From positions 62,001-126,000 of the forward strand of contig MCFE01000166.1 in the NCBI GenBank assembly GCA_002104905.1: a stretch of 64,000 nucleotides of DNA. Reading direction: 5' to 3'. How positions within the stretch are numbered: position 1 is the stretch's first letter; each line of letters opens with the position of its first letter. This document shows positions 10,386 through 20,107 of the stretch, piece after piece. The position numbers and the translations under genes were made by a program. The notes below the pieces were generated by a model. The model saw only the letters and a program-made list of their open reading frames with translations, was not told the DNA's origin and ran no database searches. Origin of the DNA: Basidiobolus meristosporus CBS 931.73. Taxonomy: Eukaryota > Basidiobolomycota > Basidiobolomycetes > Basidiobolales > Basidiobolaceae.

Positions 10386-11432
10386 CTATTTTCTGAAGTC
10401 TGGTGTTCTTAAGCTTGGCAGCTTAGCAAGTTCATTCTTGAGCGTCTGGAAGGCCATCTTACAAGCTATGTCCCACTTGTAGGTATAGTCTTTCTTGAGG
10501 ATATCAGATAAAGGGGCTGCAATACTTGCAAAAGACTTGACAAACCTCCAATAATAGAAAACCATTCCAAGGAATGATCTGAGCTCTGATATGCTATGGG
10601 GCTTCTTCAGATTCTGGATTACTTCCACCTTCTTAGGGTCTAAGGTTACTCCTGTGCTAGTCACTATGTGTCCCAGATATTCAATGTGTTCCTTAAAGAA
10701 TTCACACTTGGGTAGCTTACCATAAAGCTTGTTCTCTCTTAGCTTCTTCAAGACCTTTTCAATGTGCACCAAGTGATCCTCTTCTTTCTTGCTGTATATC
10801 AGTATATTCTCTAGGTAGATTATGACAAACCTGTCTAAGTACTCCTGGAAGACAGTCTGCATCAGGGTCATGAATGTTGCAGGGGCATTGGTAAGGCCAA
10901 ATCTCATGACTAAGTACTTGTAATGTCCATATCTGGTCCTGAATGCTGTCTTAGGGATATCTTCTGGTTTCACCCTAGTCTGGTTGTATCCTGACATGAG
11001 GTCAATCTTGCTGAATATGGTGGCTCCATTACGTTGGTCCAAAAGCTCATCAATCCAAGGTATGGTGTACTTATTCTTGACGGTAACTGAGTTGAGGGCT
11101 CTGCAGTCAATGCACATCCTAAGTGTTGCATCCTTCTTCTTCACAAAAAGTACTGGTGCTCCCCAAGGTGACTTGCTGGGTCTGATGTATCCTTTCTCCA
11201 ATAGCTGATCAATTTGTCTCTTCATTTCCTCCAATTCCAATGGACTCATTCTGTGAGGTGTCTTGCTCACTAGAGGGCAATCTCCTGTGACAATGGCATG
11301 ATCTACATCTCTGACTGGTGGTAGGCTTACAAGCTCATCTGGAAACATGTCTGAATATTTCTTCAAGAGAGTCTGGATCTGCTGGGGTGCTGGGGTAGAG
11401 GAATCCTCCTGTAATACCGCCATGAAGAACAT
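10386..11432 (-). pseudogene. pol: gypsy reverse transcriptase with mutated active site
   Basis: The 348-residue frame holds the whole RT fold: PYRM-like PHRMSPLELEEMKRQ, KSPWGAPVLFVKKKD, FSKIDLMSGYNQ (first catalytic Asp kept), FGLTNAPATFMTLM, and LRSFLGMVFYY. Where family members at 4840 and 22,000 have YLDDILIYS, this copy has YLENILIYS. Both catalytic Asp residues are therefore replaced, and the polymerase cannot work. Upstream it joins the protease region through further stops. Confidence 0.88.
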
Positions 11433-11531
11433 CTAGGTACCTTTTCTAAGTGCTCTACAGAACTGGGTCTTGCTAAGCTCACTTGTCTCACACATACTGG
11501 AATTGACCAAGTTGTAATCCAGCCTGGCAGG

Positions 11532-11975
11532 TCATAGCTCATAGGACTTGTTGTCCTTTTGGATCTGAGTAGCAGGGGTTCTCCAGTTGATTGATGGATT
11601 ACAACAAAATAGCCAGGTTTTTCCAAGTACAAGGTCTAACTTGCAGTTCCCAAATATATAAGCCTGTAGGTCTTCTTCATAGTCCTTGATCTTCATTCTT
11701 ACTGGCTGGGTAATACGGTTGATTATGTGAGAGTTCCCATTAGCTGTGGAGACTGAAGTTGATTTGGTAGGTTCCAAGTTGATTCCAGCTTTCAAGGTAA
11801 ATTGCTCTGACATGTATTCATGTGATGCTCCTGAGTCAATCATGATTTTGGCAGGTACTCCATTGATTACTCCATCTAAGTACAATAACTTCCCTGAGTT
11901 TGAGGTCATTTGGGACAAGTACTCTTCTGTCATATGGAAGGTAAGTTCTAAGTCTTCTTCAAGCTCATCCTCCAC
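11532..11975 (-). pseudogene. pol: gypsy protease region
   Basis: The 147-residue frame includes the retropepsin-like motif IMIDSGASHEYMS, with the catalytic Asp in DSGA where DTGA is more usual. Further on come the flap-like TANGNSHIINRI segment and DLVLGKTWL. It processes the gag-pol polyprotein in active elements. It is cut off from RT by a stop near 11530, and from gag by frame changes near 11950-12110. Confidence 0.8.
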
Positions 11976-12852
11976 ATTACTGTGGGCATGGGACTCGATA
12001 TGGTTGAAGGTTCTTGTTGGTGGGTGTCCATTTCTTCTCTGGGGGCAGTACTTTGAGATGTGTCCTTGCTGGTGACAATTGAAACAAGGTCCTTTCTTCC
12101 TGCATTCTTCTTAGGTGGGGTTCTTCTGCATAGCATCTATTTCCATCGGTACTGCTTCTAACTCTATTCTTTCATAATGATTGTAGCCTTTCTGATTAGT
12201 CACTGTAGGCTTCCCAACTCCAAACATGGCTGAGTCATAGTCAATGGCAATCTTGATGGCTTCTTCAATAGTCTGAGGTCTTTGATAATTCACTTCCTTG
12301 CAAGTTCTTTCTTTCAACCAACAATAAAGTATTCAACTTGATCCAGGGGGTCCATTTGTTCAATTTGTCCATTTAGACATCTGTACTCATAGATGTACTC
12401 TTGAACCATGCCTTACTGTCTGAGTGTCTTTAACTCCTTCTTAGTAGTGTCTGCTGGTGTGGATATTCAAAAGCATCCTGAATTTCTGACACAAACTCAT
12501 CCCAGGTAGAGATTGTAGAGCATCCCATCATAGTGGCTGATCTGATCTTGTTGTGGTACCACTGTAAAGCTGCATCTGCCGGGTAAGAAGCTGCATAATG
12601 CAACTTGCTTTCTGGAGCAATTCCTTTAGCCTTAAAAGCTTCTTCAATCTGAAAGAGCCAAGTTCCCAGGTTTAAATTGACTCTGCCATGGTACCGGTTG
12701 ACCTTCACACTAAAGTTGCTCTTGACAGTGCTTTGCTGGCTTGGAGCCATGGTAGTCATTCCTTGTTGCTGTTGGCTGAGGATCTGGGGTAACTGTTGCT
12801 GTTGGGTCAGGATTTGCTGCATGGCATTCTTCCATTCTTGATTGTCCGACAT
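11950..12852 (-). pseudogene. gag: gypsy gag with CCHC knuckle
   Basis: Starts MSDNQEWKNAMQQILTQQQQ, with a Gln-rich N-terminus, then the capsid-like region (NLGTWLFQIEEAFKAKGI; ALQWYHNKIR), broken by a frameshift near 12430. A second part (12317-12111) encodes RPQTIEEAIKIAIDYDSAMF. The zinc knuckle CFNCHQQGHISKYC lies near 12,050-12,090. The ATG at 12852 is 58 bp inside the 5' LTR, just after the PBS, which supports the start. Confidence 0.82.
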
Positions 12853-12889
12853 CTTGAGGGTGGTTTCTTCTTACTCCAGGAGGGAGGTT

Positions 12890-12910
12890 TCTGGTTATTG
12901 CTGCTACCAA
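12890..12910 (-). promoter_or_regulatory. primer-binding site matching initiator-Met tRNA 3' end
   Basis: Next to the 5' LTR the minus strand reads TTGGTAGCAGCAATAACC. The first nine bases of TGGTAGCAG are complementary to CTGCTACCA, the 3' end of a eukaryotic initiator-Met tRNA; pairing then weakens. Confidence 0.65.
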
Positions 12911-13279
12911 TGTTACAAGTCTTGGTATAGGAGATGAAGAGGAATAGGGAGTTTAGCTAGTATTGTATTCACTAAAACTTGAACTGATCTTTATTGAGAT
13001 TCCAGCAGCTCCTTATATACATTTGGCCAGATCAGTTGCTGACTAATTGTATTTCCTAATGTAGGTTGTGGCTGATGACTCATTTAATTGCATCATCATC
13101 ACCCAATAAGATCCTATTTAATATATCTATTTCTGTCTGATAAGAATCTGCCAATTCATTTGCTGACTAATCCTACTGATATGATATATAATACTGATAT
13201 ACTCATAACCTAAGCATATAAATAATTGATTTGACTAAAAACTAATCTAACTTAAACATTCAAGTGGCAGGTCATAACA
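12911..13279 (-). repeat. 5' LTR of the full-length gypsy element
   Basis: 369 bp with the same ends as the 3' LTR. The PBS and gag start lie on its internal side. It differs from 7696-8064 by about 16 substitutions and no obvious indel. Confidence 0.88.
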
Positions 13280-14890
13280 CTATTGTACTTGAATGGAGAA
13301 ATCAATGAAGCATCTACCAACATCATGCCTGACACAGGAGCATCTCATGAATACATGTCATAACAATTTGCTGTGTGAGTTAGAATCAACTTGGAACCTA
13401 CTAAATCAGTTTAGGTATGACTGCAGACAGGAACTCTCACATTATCAACTGCATTACATAGCCAGTAATAACAAAGAGCAATGACTATGAAGAAGACCTA
13501 AAAGCTTACATATTTGGAAATTACAAACCTGACCTGGTATCTGGAAGATGCAGCTATTTAACTATAATCCAGCAGTCAAATGGAGAACCCATTCCACTCA
13601 GATCCAAACAGATAACCAACCTATGTATTACTGCCCACCAGACTGGACTCCAACTTAGTCAAATCAATGTATCGGACAAATAGCAAGTGACAGCCCTGCA
13701 GAACACTTAGGAAAGGTGCACAGCTGTTTATTATAGTGGTATTACAGGATGATTTCTCTACTTGATTTTCTCTGAAAGTCTAGACTCTTTGAAGGAACAC
13801 TCAGATGTGTCTCCAGAAGAGTTAGTAAGCCTACTACCAAAAGGTCAAGGCGCATTGAAGGAATATTCAAATGTGTCCAGATAAACCTGTAAGTGTACTA
13901 CTAGTCAGAGATGCTGATCATGCCATTGACACAGGAGATAGCCTCCCAGTGAGCAAGACACCTCTCACAATGAGTTCATTGTAATTAGAAGTAAAGAAGA
14001 AACATATTGATTCACTAAGGGAGCATGGATACATCAGGCCCAGGAAGTCACCTTGGGGAGCAACAGTGCTTTTGGTGAAAAATAAGGATGAAACACTTAA
14101 GCTGTGCAGTGACTACAGAGCACTTAAATCAGTACCTGTGAAGAAGTACCCCATACTTTGGATTGACAAGCTTTTGAACCAATTCAATTCAGCCACCATA
14201 TTCCGCAAGATTGAACTCATGTCAGGATATAACTAGACTTGGGCAAAACAAGATGATATCCCTAAGACAGCTGTCAGACCAGATATGGACTCTACAAGTA
14301 CTTATTCATGAGTTGGATCCTCACCAATGCCCCTTCAGCGTTCATTACCTTGCTGCAAGCCATATTTCAGGAGTACCTAGACAGGCTCATAGTAGCAATC
14401 TAGATGACATATTGATATACCGCAATACAGAATGGGACCATTTAGTGGAAATTGAAAATGTCTCAAAGAAGTTAAGAGAGAACAAGCTATATGGCAACCT
14501 AGCAAAGTGTGAAATCTTCAAGGAACATATGGAGTATCTGAGAAACATAGTGACTAGCACAGGAGTACCCTACACCCCATATATGTGGAAATTATCAAAA
14601 ATCTGAAGAAGTCCAACTGCATTCCGGAGCTCAGATCATTTCTTGTAATTGTTTTCTAGTATTGGCCAGTTGCCAAGTCCTTTGTAAGAATTGGAGCCCC
14701 TTGTCCTTCAGAAAGACAATACCTTGAAGCAGAACATTACTTGTGATACTGCATTTCAGATGTTCATTGATAAGTTTACCAGGCTGCCAAGCTTAAGAAT
14801 ATCTGACTTCAGATAAGATTTAACACTTTGCACAAATGGCTCACATTATATTATGAACGGAGCAGAAAGACAAATATCCATTATTAGAAT
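13280..14890 (+). pseudogene. pol: gypsy family-1 remnant, right half of the interrupted copy (protease, RT)
   Basis: It continues the plus-strand copy left at 7695: LYLNGEINE..NIMPDTGASHEYMS (protease, DTGA), then the RT blocks SPWGATVLLVKNKDE, FRKIELMSGYN and a palm region with YR in place of the expected YS. It ends in early RNase H near 14,890, where a minus-strand copy begins. It is heavily mutated, with many stops; the catalytic Asp of FSKIDLMSGY is Glu here. This is the oldest-looking family-1 copy in the window. Confidence 0.75.
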
Positions 14891-16465
14891 ACCATTCCAA
14901 GAGATGATCTAAGCTCTGAAATGCTATGCAGCAGCTTCATATTATTGATAACTTCCACTTTCTTGGGGTGTAAGGCCACTTGTGTGCTAATCAATGTGTT
15001 ACTTGAGAAATTTTAACTTTGCTAGCTAGCCATACAGCTAGATCTCTCTTAGCTTCTTCAAGGTATTTTCAGTGGGCACCAAGTGACCCTCTGCTGCAGT
15101 GCTGTATATCAGTTTGTCTTCTAGGTCAATTACTGCAATCTTGCCCAAGCACTCCTGGATGACAGTTTGCATCAAGGTAATGAGTGTTGCAGGTGCATTG
15201 CTAATGCCAAAATTCATGACTAAGAACTTGGAATGTTCATATTTAGTCCTGAATGCTATCTCAGGGATATCTTATGCTTTTACCCTGATCTGTTTGATTC
15301 CTGACATGATGTCAGTTTTGCTGAGTACAGTGGCTCCATTGAGCTGATCCTTAAGCTCATTGATCTAAGGTATGGGGTATTCATTCTGCATAGCGGCTGG
15401 GCCAAGGGCTCTGTAGTAGTTAATGCACATCTTAGGTTCTTTAACCTCTTTTCACCAAAACACTCTTGCTCCCCAAGGTGACTTGCTTGGCCTGGGGTAT
15501 CATTGCTTCAATAGTTGATCATCTTAGCTCTTCATCTCCTCCAACTCCAATGGACTCATCCTGTATGGTGTCTTGTTCATTGGAGGGCTTTATTCTGTGA
15601 CAATGGCATGATCCATGCCCTTGACTGGTAGTATGCTAACAAATTTTTCTGGATGCACATTTGATTATTCCTTCAGAAGAGTCTGGACATTATAGGGACC
15701 TGTAGTAGAGGAATTATCCAGTAATTCTGCCATGAAAGATATCTAAGTACCTCTCCTAAAAACTCTACAGAACTGGGCCTTGTAATGCTCACTTGTGTCC
15801 ACACACTGGATTTGGCCAAGCTGTAGTCCAATCTGGCAGGTAGCAGTTAATAAGTATGGCTGCTTTTTGGGAACTGAGTGGGACAGTTTCCCTAGGTCAT
15901 TGATGAATCACAACAGAATAGCCATATTCTCCAAAGTACAAGGTCAAACCTAGGCATTGGGGGCTTCCTAACTTCAAAAATAGCTGAGTAATAGTTAATG
16001 GCCATCTTGATGGCTCCTAATAGTCTGAGGTCTTTGATAATTTACTTCCTTGCAAGTTCTTTCTTTCAACCCATCAATAAACTTTTCAACTTGATCCATG
16101 GTGTGCATTCCTTGAATTTGTCAATGTTGCATTTAAACTCTTATATGCATTCTTGAATCATTCCTCTCTGTCAGGGTGTCTTCATCTTTCTGCTTGGTGG
16201 TGTGTGCTGGTGGGGAGGTTCAGAGGCATCTTGAATTTCCAACACAAAAACATCCCAGGTAGAGACAATTGAGCATCCCATTGGAGTAGCTGACCTGTTC
16301 TAGTTGTGACACCACTGAAAAGCTGAATCTGCCAGGTAAGGGGTGGCATAATGTAACTTGATTTCTGGGGGAATGCTGTTAGCCTAGAAAGCTTCTTCAA
16401 TCTGGAAGAGTCCAGTTCCCAGGCGTTCATTGACTCAACCATGGTTCCAGTTGACCTTCACTAAG
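14890..16465 (-). pseudogene. gypsy family-1 remnant (gag to RT), minus strand
   Basis: Reading leftwards from 16,465 the gag segment encodes RLGTGLFQIEEAF and the TSTWDVFVLEIQDA block. A jump within the gag/protease region at about 15,960 deletes the zinc knuckle and most of the protease. Then come the RT blocks up to LRSSLGMVF near 14,890. Stops and frameshifts are everywhere. It abuts the previous copy tail-to-tail at about 14,890. Confidence 0.72.
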
Positions 16466-16469
16466 CTAC

Positions 16470-17165
16470 CTGTATGGAAAATAATCTGATATTCAGCAAA
16501 TATCAGCTTGTTTTAGATGAAAATGGCTCAATTATGGACCAAAACCTTCCGTATCAACCAATAGTTGGTAGCCTGATGTACTTGATGGTGTCTACATATC
16601 CAGATGCAGTAGTGGCTGTTGGAATAGTCAGTCATATCATGCAGAATTATGGATCTGATCAAACTACAGTAGTTAAGTAGATTTTCAGATATCTACAATG
16701 TACCATAGATATGTTACTGGAATACTCTGGAGCAGCTAATAGGAAGAAATTTGATGGCTATAATGATTCGGAATGGAGTAGAGATCTAATGACAGATGCT
16801 CTACCACCGGGTATGTATATCTTTATGCTGGAGTAGCTATTACTTAAATTGTAAGAAGCAACCAGCTGTGGCCCTATCTACAACTGAAGCTGAATATATG
16901 GCTGCTTGTTGAGCAACTAAGGAGATTATATGGCTGACAAGATCACTTGAAGACTTAGGTTCTAATTCACAAGAACCAACATGTATCTACAAAGATAATC
17001 AAAGTTGTATATTGTTAGCTAAGAATTCTACCAATCATACCAGAATAAAGCACATAGATATACAACACCACTTTGTGAGGGAAGCTGCCAAAAATAGCTA
17101 AGTACAGCTGGTTTACTGTCCAACTGACAAAATGGGGGCAGATATATTGACAAAACCACTAGTTA
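16470..17165 (+). pseudogene. pol: Ty1/copia RT-RNase H fragment
   Basis: The fragment begins near the end of RT (YQPIVGSLMYLM, NYGSDQTTVVK) and continues through RNase H (ALSTTEAEYMAAC, then ADILTKPLV near the end). These blocks match the copia element at 48.7-50.0 kb, but the sequence is clearly divergent, so it is another copia subfamily. It has in-frame stops near 16,680, 16,850 and 16,910, and a frameshift. Confidence 0.75.
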
Positions 17166-17169
17166 GACC

Positions 17170-17607
17170 ACATTTTCATGGCAATTCAGGTAGCTTGTGA
17201 GTTGTCAATGGGCCAATTGAGGGCTAATAGCATTGCATACTTTATAATAATCAGTCATTGACATACCATCCAACCAGAATGATGGTAACCATAATGGTAT
17301 GCATCAGGGTAGCTAAAGTGTGATACTAGGTTATTTTCATGTATATGAAAGAAACATATCCAAATATGGGATTTTACCTTCAACAATAGTGGTTTCTGAT
17401 GATACCTGTAATGCAAGCACTACAAGTTGGTGCAATCATCTGCGCCAGCCTCATTTTTTCCAATTGTGCCATAGTGTGCAAGATTCTCCCACATAGTGCA
17501 AAATTGTCCAAGAGCAATCTAGCCCACTAGTAGCTCTAATATTGCACCAGATTGTTGTTTCCAACTCTGGATTGCACTGTGCACTGGCACAGTACAATGT
17601 GACAATT
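17170..17607 (+). mobile_element. Harbinger right-end fragment (non-coding)
   Basis: Aligns with the last 440 bp of the Harbinger copies (34,790-35,236 and 43,770-44,204), including the GGTAACCATAATGGTA block, the CATATCCAAATA block and the GTGCCATAGTGTGCAAGAT subterminal segment. The terminus, expected to read GGAACAAGTC, is degraded to GTGACAATTC. Confidence 0.7.
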
Positions 17608-18240
17608 CTAATGTGTTGCTCCTGGTGGAAGGCTTTTGCTAGAGTAAATAAGTTCAGTCTTAAGTATATTCAGTTGTTCATTCATTCCATACAATGGCCA
17701 AAGGCTCATAGCCTGCCAGAAAGTACCTGTGAACCACAATAATGCCATGTGGTTCTATGGCATGTTACAAGCCTCTGGAGCTAGTTTCAGAATGTCATGG
17801 GAGTTGAGTACAAAATGCAACCCTTGCATCCATCTAGGCTGTTGCACATGATTCATCAGATTGACTCCAGAAAAACAGCCAAAGAATGGATCTTCTTCAG
17901 CAGAGCAGGTGAAACATGGGGGCTGCTTTGCATGAAGATGCATAACTATATTTCACACTTTGTGGCTAAGCATATATTTAGTAAGCCTTTCCAGTAGACT
18001 ATAGTACTACTTGGCACTCATGACTGAATGTGACACTATGCTACAGAATAGGTATTTAGTATTAGATAATAAGAGAGTGTGAAAGTTATGAAGTGAGCTC
18101 CTTGGTTCTCACACATTTGATAGCTCTATGCTTCAATGAGCCCAGAGAAGCTAGTAGTCATGCCAATATCTGGTAATGTCCAGTACAAATTAAGATCTGT
18201 GCATTGACATGATGGCAATGATCACTCTCCCCCTAGATAG
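17608..18240. other. unassigned repeat-compartment sequence
   Basis: AT-rich and CpG-poor. Short frames on both strands (e.g. 17,797-17,997) have no motif that I recognise. Nothing here can be supported as a gene. Confidence 0.3.
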
Positions 18241-19010
18241 CATATGGACCTCATTTGGCAATGGATGCAGGTAGCTATCCAGGTTGGATGGTAATTTTGG
18301 CCCTGATATCACTAAGATTACCATTATACTTCTGCTCAGTTACCAAATGATGGGTGGTATATACTGGCTATTGTAGGTCAGTAGATGGCAGGATTTGCTT
18401 GCAGAGTACTAGTTGAATGAGAATCAGTCCAGTAACATGGCAAAAGCAGTGTACTTATACCTCAAAATCACGCCTGATTGTTAGTACTCCTGGTGTTGGC
18501 TGTTATTCTTATTGGGAAGCTGCACTTACCTTATACTGAGTGTGGTATTTGATAGTTTCAAAGTACTGGTTGAACCACACATGCTTCTTCAGACTGAATG
18601 TCAAAAATATATATTACCAATGTGAGTCAACTGTTACTCCCAAAGTGGTGTAATCCTGACATGTTGGATACTCTGCATTGGTGGCCTTTACTGATGCATA
18701 TGGTATTCAGCTTCAACACATTCTGGTTCCAGTCCAGTTGTGTTGTCAAGTGTTGTCAGCAGCAGTAGGGCTGTCCATTTGTGCAATGCAAATAAGGTGC
18801 TCCATCTCAGATTGAAAGTGGCAAGTGGTAGCAGTAAATCCTTCAAGGCCCCAATCCCAGCATTGGCAGAAACAAAACTTTGCTGTATCTACAACTCTGT
18901 GAAATTTACTAGAAAACAGATTGTTGTGCTCATTTGGCTCCACAGCATATCTTCAGCATTTTTTTGCATGCATATTGTCTCATTGCTTAATGGGATTTTG
19001 CCTGATTGAA
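18240..19010 (-). repeat. fragment of repeat family K (minus-frame part)
   Basis: Aligns along its length with 24,200-24,750 of the K copy at 24.1-27.0 kb, e.g. the CAGGATTTGCT and AGCAGTAAATCCT blocks in the same order and spacing. The minus frame 18,943-18,746 corresponds to the K minus ORF but is short. It ends where a gypsy fragment begins at about 19,012. Confidence 0.55.
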
Positions 19011-19011
19011 T

Positions 19012-19506
19012 TCATCTTCTAAGATGTCTGTGAGCTTTGGTTGATGAGATCTCCTGGAATTCTTGATTCACATCCATACACTAAGTAAAATGGCAATTGT
19101 TGGGTGGTGTTGTGCACTCTAACACAGCAGGTAAATAGTGCTTGGTCTACATTCTCATTCCATCTGCTGACAGCTCCATTTACTTACTTGGTCTGCATTT
19201 TTCCAAATGATCTATTAAGCTACTCAGTAACTTTTTTAGCTCTAGGGTGATATGCCTGGGTTTGCAAGTGTTTGATATGCTGCAGATCCAGGTAAGCACC
19301 CAAAGTCCTTGCCATTAAGCTTGCTTCTTTAAGAGATAAGAAATGTAGAGGACAGCTAGGTTTTGTCAAGTCATTATGGCAGATAAAACCTGCTACTTCC
19401 TGTTTACTGGCAACAGGTACAGCTTTAACAACTGGCCATCTAGAGGCATGTTCAGTTGCTCCTAGGATCCAACAGTTGCATTTCCAATTGGTTGCAGTCT
19501 TCCAAT
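19012..19506 (-). pseudogene. pol: gypsy family-1 integrase fragment
   Basis: Minus-strand integrase/GPY-F sequence matching 8450-8935, with stops and a disrupted core. It is cut at 19,506 by the 3' LTR of the next copy, so it predates that insertion. Confidence 0.7.
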
Positions 19507-19875
19507 TGTTACAAGTCTTGATATAAGAGTTGTAGAGGAATAGGGAGTTTAGCTAGTATTGTATTCACTTAAACTTGAACTGATTTTTATTGAGGTTCCA
19601 GCAGCTCCTTATATACATTTTGCCAGATCAATTGCTGACTAATTGTATTTCCTAATGTAGGTTGTGGCTGATGTCTCATTTGATTGCATCATCATCACCC
19701 AATAAGATCCTACATAATATATCTATTTCTGTCAGATAAGGATCTGCTGATTCATTTGCTGACTAATGCTACTGATTTCATAGATAATACTGATTTACTG
19801 ATAAGCTAAACATATAACTAACTGATATGACTAAAAGCTAATCTTACTTAAACATTCAGGTGGTATATTATAACA
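19507..19875 (-). repeat. 3' LTR of the truncated gypsy copy
   Basis: 369 bp, TGTTATAATATACC to CTTGTAACA on the minus strand. A polypurine tract (minus-strand TAGTAGGGGAGAA, 19888-19876) lies on its internal side. Confidence 0.85.
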
Positions 19876-20107
19876 TTCTCCCCTACTACAGCTGAGAGGG
19901 TTCTCCTGAAACTCTTTGCTTGTGATACCAATATCTTGATGGTTCAGTATTATCAGCAAGTCTTGCAAGCTTGAGTCTGTCCCTATGCACTAAGTCTTCC
20001 CGGATATTGCCTTGTTTGTCCACCAGTTGGTAAGTTGCAAATGGACATTCTCTGATGATCTTGAATGGTCCTGTCCATAGTGGCTCAAACTTCTTCCAAG
20101 TGTTGTT

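Larger units (their letters stand above)
7696..13279 (-). mobile_element. full-length Ty3/gypsy family-1 element (5.6 kb, inactive)
   Basis: Complete structure on the minus strand: 5' LTR (13279-12911), PBS, one gag-pol region, polypurine tract and 3' LTR (8064-7696). Domain order is gag, protease, RT, RNase H, integrase, GPY/F module, which is the Ty3/gypsy order. No chromodomain is visible. By eye the two LTRs differ at about 16 of 369 positions (around 4 percent). It is dead: gag and pol carry frameshifts and stops, the RT active site is YLEN, and a 648-bp pol segment is duplicated. It sits inside an older copy of the same family, with flanks AGTAT and (A)CTAT as an eroded target duplication. 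Confidence 0.9.
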
